In this document: positions 22,090-34,027 of the stretch, piece after piece
Layout of the letters: every line of letters begins with the position of its first letter
How positions within the stretch are numbered: the first letter of the stretch is position 1
Origin: Erodium maritimum
Taxonomy: Eukaryota; Streptophyta; Magnoliopsida; Geraniales; Geraniaceae
NCBI GenBank assembly: GCA_963921825.1
Contig: OY997589.1
Span: forward strand, 70,106,523 to 70,170,522
Length of the DNA stretch: 64,000 bases
Direction: 5' to 3'
Made by a program: the position numbers and the translations under genes
Notes under the pieces: model-generated
What the model saw: only the letters and a program-made list of their open reading frames with translations
Told to the model about the DNA's origin: nothing
The model's database searches: none

Positions 22090-22625
22090 GGTAAAACCAA
22101 AATTAGGGTTCTATGAAAACTCAAGATCCCATTTTGAAAAATATAATTTATATTTTTTTTTGTAAATAACTATAAATCACATTTATTCAGATTCCAAAAA
22201 TATTAGGAAATTTCAAAATATACACCATCTTCCATGAATTTCCAAAATTCATATTACTTTACTGCTTAAAGCAAAGTTAGGGTTTTCAGAAACCCGTGAT
22301 ACAATTTCGAAAAATACAATTTTATATTTATAAATAATTATAAATATAAATAACATACACTACAAAGAATTATGAAATTTGGACATGTGCATCATCCTAT
22401 ATGAATTTCGAAAATTTAGTTCGCTTTACGATAGTAGAAAATTATAGTTTTCGAAAAACCTATGATCCAAATTCAAAAATTCCGATTTTAAAATATCAAA
22501 AATAATGAAAACAAAATCAGATTCTAAAGAAGTAGAATGTTTCAAATACTCAAGTTTCCTCAATGAATTTTGAAAATTCATGGTAACTTTTTTGTTGCTC
22601 GTAGTTTGTAATTGATAAAATTGAA
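22090..22625. repeat. Diverged ~170-bp tandem repeats, 3 copies
   Basis: The phrase TTAGGGTTnTnnGAAAACC recurs near 22105, 22275 and 22440. Each time it is followed by a conserved order of TTCGAAAAATACAATTTTAT, AATTNGGAAATTT and a CCATGAATTTCGAAAATTCA-like block. Similarity is perhaps 70%. It lies in the leader zone of the minus-strand family X copia copy whose primer site is at 22991. Confidence 0.65.
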
Positions 22626-22990
22626 ATAAAATCATGCACACCTCCAGATCATTATATATGCATCTAATATACTTGAAATTCAGTAAATTATGATTTTATA
22701 AATATCATAGAGAATTAGTATTAAAACATCCGAAATACTAGATCTAGTTGTTGTTTTCACGAAACACTCAACTTCAGATTATTAAAATTCAAACTTTTTG
22801 ATTCTAAAAGTTTATATGAAAAACTTTTATTCACATATCAAATATTTAGAAAACTTTGAAACTTTTTGCTATGATATAGGGCTAGTCGACTTTTAGGGTT
22901 ATATATATAAAAAAAATCGGTTTTGTTTTTCTTAATACAACCACATTCAAAAGTCATGCAATTCAAGATAGAAAATCAATGATACATAGA

Positions 22991-23004
22991 AGCCCTGATA
23001 CCAT
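22991..23004 (-). promoter_or_regulatory. Primer binding site of copia family X
   Basis: The minus strand reads ATGGTATCAGGGCT immediately after the LTR end CCTACA, a methionine-tRNA primer site with one change from the consensus. It shows that family X at this copy is on the minus strand. Confidence 0.8.
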
Positions 23005-24203
23005 TGTAGGTTTATATGTTACATTAACATGGTGGAAAACAAAAAACTTCTCATTCTGATCGGTAATCCTATGATAGCCTAGATCAACATGTATCAATAA
23101 ATCCTAATATATTCATATATGTAATAAGGATTACCTTGAAATATGATATTTTGGAATCAACTGGTTTGAGATGAGAACTTTTGAATGCTAGAATATATTT
23201 ATTGGGGTATTAAATATAAATAAATATCTTCCTATTATATGGTTAATTAGTAATCCATCACTTTTGGGAACACATGGTATTCTAATTAAATGGTAATTAC
23301 CAATTGATTAGTAAAGAAGTATTTTCTTATTCAGTCTCTACTTTGACGGACGGTTGAGACTGAATCTTAATGAAACACTAATAAAGAATCTTGGTCCTCT
23401 CTCCACCTAAAATACATGTGACTTACTCCATCATAAACACGCAACAAACACCTAAAGGAGGATATTGGAAGGGGAGAGAAATCGAAGTTCACAAGGCGAA
23501 CTATATGGACTTTGATCTCTCACATACTATTGGGGAGTACGTAGGAAATCCGAGTACATACTAGATACAAGTCCGTTATGCCCAACCAAGATCACAGAAT
23601 AAGAAGGTTCTCTCTACAAGTGCATCTACAACCAGATTTCCTAAAAACTCTCTTGACATATTTAATTTGTGATTGGTTGTGATGCCATAAATTAGGATCA
23701 TGTATATTATGTTTCAACATTGAAAAGATAGCCTTAAGCATCCAAGAGTTCTCCCTCAAATGGTATCCACACAAGTAAGATAACTCCACAACTAGACTTG
23801 CTAGGAGCCCTTAGACGAAACTCACTTGCTGTAATATGGTCAAAAATTTAGCCATGTAGCTCTAAATTTTGTGCTCCGCATAGTTTTATATTTATAAGAC
23901 TTGATTTACCCTAAACCAATCCAAGTATAATTAGGAAACCCAAGGTTATTAGGTGTCTTGTTTCCTTTTGACCTAGTCAAACTAGAATCCATTTTAAGTT
24001 TAGACCTTCTAGAATAATCAGGATTTTCCTCAATTCTAATTTGATAAATTAAACACAATAATATATAGAATAATGGGTTGGCCGAATACCCTTATTACCA
24101 AATAAGGGTGTTTGTTCAAGCCCTTTAAATTATATATTGGGCCTTTTGATTTGTTCCATTTAATTATGATGCAAGAAAATAATCAAATATAAATAATTGC
24201 TTT
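23005..24203 (-). mobile_element. Copia family X LTR, copy 1, segment A
   Basis: This is the primer-site end of an LTR that continues at 34254-34584 and 36553-37246. It matches the solo copy at 39989-41580: TGTAGG/TGTTGG start, GTTACATTAACATGG, GTTCTCCCTC...GGTATCCACAC and the hairpin GGCCGAATACCC near 24073. About 0.5 kb at 23130-23640 has no counterpart in the solo copy and may be another insertion. The segment ends in the LINE target site AATAATTGCTTT (24192-24203). Confidence 0.85.
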
Positions 24204-24239
24204 GGTCGGAGTAAAACCATGCAAAAGAAAGCTCTGTTG

Positions 24240-25570
24240 GTCGTAGGAAGGAGGAACGAAGTGTTTTCCTTCTCCTCATTCTGCTCTGTGCTTCTCTCGG
24301 CGTATGGTTGTTATTGAAAGGTTATAGGTCCTCGGAAGTCGTTCATTGACCGAGCAAAACCAGTTCTGGAGGATGAAATTCCGGCCAAAAGGAGCGTTGT
24401 CTTCGCTGCTCATTCCAGGACACAGAAGAGATCCAAACGATCCAAGCATTCTGCCGTAGTCAAGGAGAACAAGGATTCTAGGGATGGTTAGATCGCAGTC
24501 AAGGGTGAAGGCCCTGCTTCCGGTCCTAAAGCCTCTATTTCAGGTGATGTTATCGACTCCTCTGGCCTTAATTCTGGAGAGGCGGTGGTTGCGTCTGTTT
24601 GGGTTCAGAATGAATTACTTGATACGAGTAGTGATAAGGATCGAGATAGGGACTTGTCTGGTAAAGGTCTCATCGTTTCAGGCGATGCTCTGTTCTAGAA
24701 TTCGGCGAGTAAATCAGTTTCTCAGGTGAATTCATGTGAAATTTTCATATGTAACATGCCTCACGATACCAAGGAGGATTGGATTCACCAATGCTTCGGG
24801 ACCTTTGGTGAAAATAAAGGGTAAAATTTTTTGGGTTTTGTATCCTTCTCGTCATCGGCGGCAGCTTCTCAGGCAGTGGCCATTTATAATGGTTTTAAGG
24901 TATGCAGAGATGTCCTTTTTCATTGCATTGGCTCGTCCACATACAGTCTCATTGAGACCACTGAGTTTGGGCCAGGTTGTAGAATTGGAGATTCCGGCAA
25001 CTTTTCCGACCGTCGACATAACTTCCACTATCCGATTGACACATGCATCTCGTACGTTTGATTTTCAAATCTCTCCTCTTTCGTGGGATAACCAGATCGC
25101 TAATCCGAGGCCTAACTGAGGTGGCAGTTTCATTATTCAATCGGGTCGGTGACTGCGAGGCCTAACTGAATTTAGGTATGGGCTTCGATGATCCAGCATA
25201 GGTTATGATGGACCTAGCCCATGTGGTTGGGGCTGCTGGTGTTGGATCAGGTGCTAAGGCCTAAGAGGGTGATTTGGGCCCCTAGATTTCTAATTTCTTG
25301 GATCCGTGTAGTAGGGTCGGGGACCATTTGGTGGATTCAACATCATTGGACATCTTATCAGTTTCGAACTCGAGTGTTAGGGAACAAGGTAATCCTTGGA
25401 AAGTTGCTTTGAATAAACCCTCGATGCCTAAGGGGTGGGTTGCTAAGACGTCTAATGGTATCGTCACTTATTCTAAACCTAGAACGCGTTCCATGAGTCG
25501 GGAAAGGGCTTTGCAAGCTGCACCTTTAGCGGCTGATTTGTGGAATCAGGCCGCTGTGAAATCACCTAAG
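24240..25570 (+). pseudogene. LINE ORF1-like protein with RRM domain
   Basis: Fragments in several frames form one protein. A basic region RTQKRSKRSKHSAVVKENKD (about 24415-24475) comes first. Next is an RRM with RNP2-like EIFICNMPHDTKEDW (24752-24796) and RNP1-like LGFVSFSSSAAASQAVAIYN (about 24828-24890). Last is a tail with KGWVAKTSNGIVTYSKPRTR and LQAAPLAADLWNQAA (25433-25550). The reading continues after the copia insertion at 34028. Stops and frameshifts disrupt it. RRM-type ORF1 proteins are known in one plant L1 lineage and bind the element RNA. The motif matches are good; the LINE origin is inferred from flanks and tail. Confidence 0.6.
25566..25570. repeat. Left target-site duplication CTAAG of copia
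   Basis: CTAAG precedes the 5' LTR (TGTTAGTCTTAG) and recurs at 34023-34027 after the 3' LTR end CCCAACA. The LINE frame reads through the site once the element is removed. Confidence 0.95.
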
Positions 25571-27257
25571 TGTTAGTCTTAGTGCCCATAGTTCAATCCT
25601 AAATGTCCAAATGTATATATCATCGTTAGCAATAAAATTAAAGCGGCTCTATATTACTTATGTGTTGGAGTAATATATCGATGTGTGCTCTGATCTATGC
25701 CCACCATGCGAATAGAACCATAGATCGAGATAGATCACACTCGATGGGTCCCTAGTCAACAAAACTTCACTAGAAGCGACTAGTATGAAAGATGGCTCTT
25801 TATGGCTTACGTTCTGTTAGTCATTGGAATGGGATTCCGGAGTCTAATCATAGATATCATGTGGGACATGATATTGGACGACCCGCCCTGAATATGTGTC
25901 ATAGATTAAGTCATGAACATATTCAGTGTCGTAGCTTGTCATGTATCCTTAGACCAAGGAGTCTTTGTGATCGCTATGTAGTCAACAACTGAGTTTGACC
26001 TGAGCCTAACGTTGTCCGTAACAGGCCTTCCATAACGGCCAGGATTGGCTTGGGGACGGGCTACATGAGTGACACGAAAGGCGGCTAAGGGATTTATCCC
26101 TCATACTGAGGTATGGGAAAGATATCGGTTCTCGGCCGCTTGATCGAGAGTGACTGAAAGAATAGCATGGCCATGCACATGATACTGAGTATCATATCTT
26201 CAGTCATCTCACATATCAAGGAACGGTGATTGAGAATAATAAGGATGACGGCTCTATGCCTTATCTCAATCAGGATATCGGAGATAAAAGGATAATGACA
26301 GGGATGACGGAAAGGTTAGAATCGACAGGGTCGATTCGTTATGCAGTGTCAGGCAATAGTAAAGTCTCGTTAGTTGCCACTTAAATAGGATCAAGTAAAA
26401 TGGGATTTTACGTTGATCTATTGACATGCATAAACCTAAGGGTCACACCGGAGGATGAAACTCATTGACACATTTATGGAGAATGGCCAAAAGGGAGTTG
26501 TCTCGGGACATGACCAAAACTGGGTTTTGGGTCATGTGCCCGTAAGTCAATAGGACTTTACGGATCGAGACAAGGCTTGGAGTCTTGGGATTGATCGCGT
26601 CGGATAATGTTGGGCATTTCCGGTATGGAAGGCTTGGAGGCGATGAGCGAATCACGGGACCTCGTTAGAAATGGCCACGGGCCATGTTCCAAGAGGCCCA
26701 TGAAAGGCCCATGCAACCAAGGCCCATGGAACTAATTAATCAAGTCTTGATTAATTAGTACTAAGCAAGCAAGACAAGGATTAAGGTGTTGGTGATTCAC
26801 CACCTAACCCAATCTTGTCTTGCCATACTTTGTCCTATTTACACCTTACTTGACACCATACTTGTCTCATGCCTTTAGTTGGACAAGTATGGGTTTTGTT
26901 ATGTTTAAGTCATCCTTTTTCAACATAACAAACACAAGAAAAGAATAGGAAACACATTTTCTCTCCCTCTTCCATGTCCATTTCGGGTTTGGCTAGTTTC
27001 CACCTCCATTTTTGTGTTCTTGAGTCCTCAAAGAGAAGAACTACGTGGCTTTGATTCCCATGTGGATACGTAGGCGTCTTGGAGACTCAAGCCAATCATT
27101 CGTTAACCGGTGTTCTTGTTTTGGTAAGAAATAGTGCTGAATTTTTCTCTTGTGAATCCATTCTTTGTTAGTTGTTTCATGGTTTAATCGTCTCTTGGTT
27201 TTCATTGATTTTCCGCTGCGAGTTGGTTCATCTCCAACCCTACCTCGAGACCCAACA
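25571..27257 (+). mobile_element. Ty1/copia element: 5' LTR
   Basis: This 1687-bp LTR runs from TGTTAG to CCCAACA. Compared by eye with the 3' copy (32337-34022, 1686 bp) I count about 18 substitutions and one small indel, so about 99% identity. It contains the promoter in active relatives, but I do not assign a TATA box. The long LTR and primer site would fit an Angela/Tork-like lineage, which is a tentative placement. Confidence 0.95.
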
Positions 27258-27275
27258 GTGGTATCAGAGCCGGGC
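27258..27275 (+). promoter_or_regulatory. Copia primer binding site (tRNA-Met)
   Basis: TGGTATCAGAGCCGGGC starts two bases after the 5' LTR. It is a perfect match to the usual plant initiator-methionine primer site. Confidence 0.95.
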
Positions 27276-28813
27276 TACCTCCGGGATTCACAAGACGGTG
27301 TTCAAAGTTTCAGTTTTGCTTGAAAGTTTCGTTTTTGGCATGTTGTTATGCTAAATTGATTGATAACATGTTTTAAATTATTGTTTATGGATTTAATGCA
27401 TGTAAAATGAATTTTTGAAAATTATTTCAAATCTGGAAATTATGAAAAAAGTTTGATTTTTCGGGTCTCGGGAGCCGGACTCTCGGGGAGCCGAAACCGA
27501 GACCGAACGGGGCTCCGTTGGACGGAGCTAGGCCAAGCATGACCATTGGATGGTTGATATGCCAAGGCTAAACCGTTTTTTTGGTTATGACGAGTTTGGA
27601 ACCGTCATGACGAACTCGAAGATCAAATGTTCAAAAGTTTCATTTTTGAACGGTTTCGATAAACCGAGCATCAAAAATTTTCGAAACTTGGCTATTAATT
27701 AAATCCGGAAAATCACATGATGTTTGATAACATGCTTGTTTGATAACACGATGTGTGATGTGATGTTGGCATGGTGTACATAATAGCCCCGAGCTCGATT
27801 TAATTATTTATCGCTTTTCACGGCCTGCGAGCCGTTAGAGTTAACGTGTAATTATTCTTTCAAGGTGTGGTCGTCGAACCACTTGTTTGTAATATTTATT
27901 TATTCCCGACCTGCGAGTCGTGTATTAAATTGTAATTTTTTACTCAAGACGAAGAAAGGGCGAAAAGGTCATTTGGTGGCTTTTCGGGTGTTGGCATCGG
28001 CTTGGAGGCGGTGGAGCTCAAGAAGCTAGTGGGAGTTAGTTTAGGGGGTTATTATGTGCACATTTATCGCTTTATGCTTGATTTAGTTTATGCATGATTA
28101 ATTCTATGTGTTTTAGAATTGCATGCTTAACTTTATTTACCGAGCATATCACCTCACATGCAAAGATAAAATTGGAATTTTAATCCTTGTGTGTGAACCC
28201 TTAGAACCGTCATTGCATTGGATGTAGTTGACGGGTTCAAAGGAAGAATTACATTGGATGTAATTTGAGGCATCATTGCATTTGGAATGTAGTTGATGTG
28301 CTCATCGCATCTAGGATGTGCCAAAGTTTTGAACACAACTGGACAAGTAAAAGCGGGTCATGTCCGATACCTCCCAATCATCAACACCTTACTACCTCCC
28401 CGTCCTATGGGTGTCGTGCGCATTAGCGGAGCATCCATGGGGAAGCGGGGTAGTAGGTTTGGACGACATATGTGGGTGTCGTGTGCCTTAGCGGAGCACC
28501 TACATAGTGACAGGCCATAGTTGAAAATTGGTGGACCCGACTACGATTCTCAGCCTGAGGTTGAGCTAGGGTAACAGATAGGGTAAGTCGTGTACATAAG
28601 TACATACCCTATCCAAGAGTCACATTGGATGTGATTGGATGGAGTCCTACCTACATAGCTCTATTAAGTGGTGAGCATTAGTTCAGCTTAATCGAGTGAA
28701 TCAAGGATCTTGGTTTCAGATTCTAAAGTTTTAGAATCGATTGTTGGTGTTTAAGCTTGATCTTCATAAAATTTATTCAGTTTACTGATTGAATTTTATC
28801 TGCTGTAGATCAA
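27276..28813 (+). other. Copia untranslated leader with short repeats
   Basis: This is an unusually long, 1.5-kb leader between primer site and gag. ATTGGATGTAGTTGA-like phrases recur at 28205-28330. A GTCGTGnGCnTTAGCGGAGCA unit is repeated at about 28411 and 28478. The GC-rich part at 27465-27540 has repeated GGAGCCG and GAGACCGA words. No gene is seen. Confidence 0.6.
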
Positions 28814-29330
28814 ATGGCAAATTCAACGAACATTAATAGTTTGTCATTAAAAACCATTATTGACAGGGTCAAACTAAATGGGACAAACTATTTGGACTGG
28901 TACAGAATTTTGAGGATAGTCCTCAAGTTTGAACGCAAAGAATATGTCCTTGACAAGGCTGTCTCTAAGACCATATCAGAGTTACATGAAGTGTCATTAA
29001 CTGCTGAGAAGAATATATCAAGGATCTAGGATCCAAGAATATTCTGATGGTCAACAAGGGAATTGGAAGTGGCAAGGGCGGGGCCCATGCGCACTTGGCA
29101 GGAAAGATGAGACACATGAGAATGTCTGCTTCTACTGCCAATAGCCTGGTCATTGGAACCGGGATTACAGGAAGTTCACGGCTGATCTGAAGAAGGGCAG
29201 TGGGACTGCGCCTTCATCAAATAGCGTGGATGATCTGAAGAAGGGCAGTAGGACTGCGCCTTCATCAGGAAACCTGGATGATCTAAGGAAGGGCGGTGGG
29301 ACCGTGCCTTCATCCGGTATTAACTCTATA
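28814..29330 (+). pseudogene. Copia gag, broken, with 16-residue repeats
   Basis: MANSTNINSLSLKTIIDRVK followed by KLNGTNYLDWYRILRIVL is the start of a UBN2-type copia gag, which forms the virus-like particle. A stop at 29027 cuts it. The zinc knuckle at 29127-29168 reads CFYCQ-stop-PGHWNRDY, so it has a stop and its last Cys is Tyr. Three 48-bp units at about 29182-29325 encode DDLKKGSGTAPSSNSV-like repeats. All remain recognisable but non-functional. Confidence 0.85.
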
Positions 29331-29339
29331 GAGAGCTAC

Positions 29340-29480
29340 ATCTCTCTACTTCCAAAGATTCATGGGTATTAGATACCAGGACTGAATCTCACACATGCAC
29401 TTATATATGGTGGCTGAAAGTAGGAGAGGTTTGGAAAGCACGAAGTGGACCTCAGAGTTGTGGCAACTGCTGTAGGATCC
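29340..29480 (+). pseudogene. Copia protease remnant
   Basis: One frame gives WVLDTRTESHTC at 29363-29398. This is the catalytic region, where the expected DTG reads DTR. Frame is then lost. The change alone would abolish aspartic protease activity. Confidence 0.8.
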
Positions 29481-30300
29481 ATGAGTCTCTCTTTGCCAAG
29501 AGGCCTTGTCTTAGTACTGTATAATGTATATTGCATACCTACTTTTAGTAGAAATATTATATATGTATCCGTGTTTGACAAGGAAGGATATAATGTTAAT
29601 ATTGGAAATGGAGTTTTCAATGTTCTATGCAATGATATGTTTTATACCAGTACTGACTTGGTTGGAGGATTGTACATATTAGATATGAGTAACAATGCCT
29701 CAAGTTCTATATATTCTGTTAATACCAAGAAGTCTAAATCCTACGATTTAAACCTAACTCTGTTAAGGCACTGTCATTTAGGTCGCATAAACAAGAAGCA
29801 CCTATCAGCACTTCAGAAGTGCGAACTTTCAGGTTCATTCGAATTCCATTCGATCGATAGGTACAAGGTTTGTTTGATGGGCAAAATGACTAAAGTGCCC
29901 TTTTATCGATCGCGATGAAAGGGCGGGTGAATTATTGGGGCTGATACACTCGAATGTGTGTAGACCAATAAGTTCACTTGCCATGAGGGGTTTTAGCTAC
30001 TTTATCACATTTACTGATGATTACAGTAAATATGGTTATGTCTATTCACTGAGACATAAGTCTGAAGCTTTTGATAAATTCAAAGAGTTTAAGACTAAAG
30101 TAGAAAACCATCTCGACAAAGGTATTAAGGCACTTCGATTGGATCGAGGTGGACTATACTTGACCACAGAGTTATTAGATCATTTAAAAGAGAATGAGAT
30201 CCTTTTGGAATGGACTCCTCCTGGGACACTGTAGATGAAAGGTGTAGCCAAACGGAGAAATCGGACATTGTTAGACAATGATCCGTTCCATTATTAGTTG
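29445..30300 (+). pseudogene. Copia GAG-pre-integrase and integrase
   Basis: The open stretch 29445-29918 holds the pre-integrase zinc-binding region (LLRHCHLGRINKKHL). From 29935 comes the catalytic core GLIHSNVCRP, FSYFITFTDDYSKYGYVYSL, ALRLDRGG and, after a stop at 30232, VAKRRNRTLLD. Of the DDE triad, the first Asp is Asn (HSNV) and the Glu is Lys (VAKRR), while the middle Asp (RLDRGG) is kept. The enzyme that joins cDNA to the chromosome is therefore dead in this copy. Confidence 0.9.
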
Positions 30301-31693
30301 GACTGATCTCCCAATCTCTTTCTGGGATTATGCTCTAGAGACGACCGCATTCATAGTGAATCGGGCTTCGACGAAGGGTGTGGAAGGGATACTATTGTTA
30401 AATGGTACGGGATGATGCCCGCTTTGTCCTTCCTAAAGATTTGTGGTTGCGAGGCTTATGTGAAACATTTGTTTTCGACTAAGCTCAAACCAAGATCTGA
30501 GATATGCACCTTCGTGTGGTATCCCAAAGCAACAAGGGGATACTACTTCTACAATCCCAGTGAGAACATGGTGTTCGTCGCATGGGGTGGGGTCTTTATG
30601 GAAAATGAGTTTTGTTTCCAAAGACGTCATTGGGAGGACTGTGCATCTCGAAGAAATTCAGGATGGTACAGATATGTCTAAACCAATTGGCAACCCAGTA
30701 GAAAAGAGCCAGAGATTGTCGTAGAGTAAGAACCACTTCCTGTTACAATTCCGGAAGGTCCAAGGCGATTTGAAAGGATCAATCTTCCACCTCCAATATA
30801 TGGTATCCGGAGGTGACAATGAAGTCATGGTGGATCACGATGATCCAGCCACCTTTCAAGAAGTTGCGGATGGGCCCAACTCCGAGTTATGGCTGGGAGC
30901 CATGAGGGAGGAAATGCAATCCATGTCGGACAACCGAGTCTGGGAACCGGTTGATCCCATCAATGGTGTGAGGACCATCGGATGCAAATGGATCTTCAAG
31001 GTGAAGATGTACATGGACGGCAACCCTCTGACCTACAAAGCTCAACTGGTGGCGAAAGGTTATAGGCATGGATTGACTATGAGGAAACCTTCTCCTTAGT
31101 GGCTATGGTCAAAATCGATCCAAATTCTTCTTGACATAACTGCGTATTATAATTACGAGATATGGAAAGTGGATGTCAAAAACGCTTTCCTAAATGGAAA
31201 TTTGACTGAGTACGTTTGTATGTCTCGGCCCAAAGGTTTTGACGATCCGAAGAATAAAGGAAAGATTTATAAGTTGTTGAAATCCATTTATGGATTGAAA
31301 CGAACTTCTCGGAGTTGGATCCTTCGTTTTGATGAAGCTGTAATTGGATTTGGCTTAATCAAGAACGAGGATGAATCTTGCGTTGATAAGAAGGCTAGTG
31401 GGAGCAAGATTACCTTTCTGGTTCTCATTGAAAACGACATCCCAACCTTGCACGAGACTAAAGCTTGGTTGAGGAAGTGTTTTTCAATAAATGACTTAGG
31501 CGATGCTTCTTATATCTTAGGGATTAAGATATGTAGAGATCGCGCCAAGAGGGTCTTGGATTTAAGTCAGGGAACCTATGTGAACAAGGCATTGAGTAGG
31601 TTCTTAATGCTCGATTCAAAAAATTACTCTTACCCACTAGTCAAGGCATTTATCTCAGCAAGACTCGGTGTCCTAAGACAGCTGATGAGCTGA
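30301..31693 (+). pseudogene. Copia reverse transcriptase, YVDD motif lost
   Basis: After an IN-RT linker with stops, RT begins around 30830 (DPATFQEVADGPNSELWLGA) and continues through WIFKVKM and AQLVAKGY. A frame change near 31080 is followed by VDVKNAFLNGNLTEYVCMSR, IYKLLKSIYGLKRTSRSWIL and CVDKKASGSKITFLVLI. At 31427-31433 the text passes from LVLI straight to ENDIPTL: the catalytic YVDD and a few neighbours, about seven codons, are deleted in frame. The RT therefore lacks two of its metal-binding aspartates. Confidence 0.92.
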
Positions 31694-32320
31694 AAATGAT
31701 GATGAGAATCCTATACGCCTAGGGGCAGGATCGATCATATATGCCATGACATGTATGAGACCGGACGTCTCGTAAGCCTTATGTTGTACCAGTAGACATC
31801 ATTCTAACCTGGGGGAAAGATGATGCTGAACTAGTCGTCGAAGGATGAGTAGACGCTAGTTTTCCAAGATAAATCCAGATGATTTTAAAAGTCAGTCAGG
31901 ATATGTGTTTACGCTGAATGGCAGAGCTTTAGCTGGGAGAGCGTAAAGCAAGATATCATTGCCGAATCTACGACAGAGGCCAAGTACATGGATGCTGCAG
32001 AGGTAGCTAAGGAGGCTATGTGGATTTGGAAATTCATGGCAGGGCTGGGTGTAATTAAAAACCCATCCAGCCCGGTGAATCCATTTTGCGACAACACAAG
32101 GGCCATTGCGCAAGCTAAAAGCCCAGATCGCATAACAAATCCAAACATGTAATGCGGCGTATCCACCTCATCAGAGAAATACTGAACTGAGGTGAAGTGA
32201 AGATAACATATATTGCAACAGATGATAACATAGCCAACCCTTTGACTAAGGTAGTGTCACTGCTTGAACATGTTAGACATGTAAAGTCGATGGGGACATA
32301 TTGGAGTTTAGATTGGAACT
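31694..32320 (+). pseudogene. Copia RNase H remnant
   Basis: Frames at 31890-32160 give SGYVFTLNGRALAGRA, then AESTTEAKYMDAAEVAKEAM and NPFCDNTRAIAQAKSPD, then ATDDNIANPLTKVVSLLEHV. These are the standard copia RNase H and C-terminal blocks, out of frame with one another. In active relatives it removes the RNA template during cDNA synthesis. Confidence 0.85.
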
Positions 32321-32321
32321 A

Positions 32322-32336
32322 AGGCAAGTGGGAGAT
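32322..32336 (+). promoter_or_regulatory. Copia polypurine tract
   Basis: GGCAAGTGGGAGAT directly precedes the 3' LTR start TGTTAG at 32337, the expected plus-strand primer position. Confidence 0.9.
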
Positions 32337-34022
32337 TGTTAGTCTTAGTGCCCATAGTTCAATCCTAAATGTCCAAATGTATATATCATCGTTAGCAATA
32401 AAATTAAAGCGGCTCTATATTACTTATGTGTTGGAGTAATATATCGATGTGTGCTCTGATCTATGCCCATCATGCGAATAGAACCATAGATCGAGATAGA
32501 TCACACTCGATGGGTCCCTAGTCAACAAAGCTTCACTAGAAGCGACTAGTATGAAAGATGGCTCTTTATGGCTTACGTTCTGTTAGTCATTGGAATGGGA
32601 TTCCGGAGTCTAATCATAGATATCATGTGGGACATGATATTGGACGACCCGCCCTGAATATGTGCCATAGATTAAGTCATGAACATATTCAGTGTCGTAG
32701 CTTGTCATGTATCCTTAGACCAAGGAGTCTTTGTGATCGCTATGTAGTCAACAACTGAGTTTGACCTGAGCCTAACGTTGTCCGTAACAGGCCTTCCATA
32801 ACGGCCAGGATTGGCTTGGGGACGGGCTACATGAGTGACACGAAAGGCGGCTAAGGGATTTATCCCTCATACTGAGGTATGGGAAAGATATCGGTTCTCG
32901 GCCGCTTGATCGAGAGTGACTGAAAGAATAGCATGGTCATGCACATGATACTGGGTATCATATCTTCAGTCATCTCACATATCAAGGAACGGTGATTGAG
33001 AATAATAAGGATGACAGCTCTATGCCTTATCTCAATCAGGATATCGGAGATAAAAGGATAATGACAGGGATGACGGAAAGGTTAGAATCGACAGGGTCGA
33101 TTCGTTATGCAGTGTCAGGCAATAATAAAGTCTCTTTAGTTGCCACTTAAATAGGATCAAGTAAAATGAGATTTTACGTTGATCTATTGACATGCATAAA
33201 CCTAAGGGTCACACCGGAGGATGAAACTCATTGACACATTTATGGAGAATGGCCAAAAGGGAGTTGTCTCGGGACATGACCAAAACTGGGTTTTGGGTCA
33301 TGTGCCCGTAAGTGAATAGGACTTTACGGATCGAGACAAGGCTTGGAGTCTTGGGATTGATCGCGTCGGATAATGTTGGGCATTTCCGGTATGGAAGGCT
33401 TGGAGGCGATGAGCAAATCACGGGACCTCGTTAGAAATGGCCACGGGCCATGTTCCAAGAGGCCCATGAAAGGCCCATGCAACCAAGGCCCATGGAACTA
33501 ATTAATCAAGTCTTGATTAATTAGTACTAAGCAAGCAAGACAAGGATTAAGGTGTTGGTGATTCACCACCTAACCCAATCTTGTCTTGCCATACTTGCCC
33601 TATTTACACCTTACTTGACACCATACTTGTCCCATGCCTTTATTTGGACAAGTATGGGTTTTGTTATGTTTAAGTCATCCTTTTTCAACATAACAAACAC
33701 AAGACAAGAATAGGAAACACATTTTCTCTCCCTCTTCCATGGCTATTTCGGGTTTGGCTAGTTTCCACCTCCATTTTTGTGTTCTTGAGTCCTCAAAGAG
33801 AAGAACTACGTGGCTTTGATTCCCATGTGGATACGTAGGCGTCTTGGAGACTCAAGCCAATCATTCGTTAACCGGTGTTCTTGTTTTGGTAAGAAATAGT
33901 GCTGAATTTTTCTCTTGTGAATCCATTCTTTGTTAGTTGTTTCATGGTTTAATCGTCTCTTGGTTTTCATTGATTTTCCGCTGCGAGTTGGTTCATCTCC
34001 AACCCTACCTCGAGACCCAACA
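32337..34022 (+). mobile_element. Ty1/copia element: 3' LTR
   Basis: This 1686-bp copy is nearly identical to 25571-27257. It ends CCCAACA at 34022 and is followed by CTAAG. Differences from the 5' copy are mostly transitions. Confidence 0.95.
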
Positions 34023-34027
34023 CTAAG

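Noticed and set aside
27258..32336. Possible endogenous pararetrovirus
   Set aside because: Integrase precedes reverse transcriptase and LTRs, primer site and polypurine tract are all present, which is a Ty1/copia element; no movement or coat protein motif is seen.
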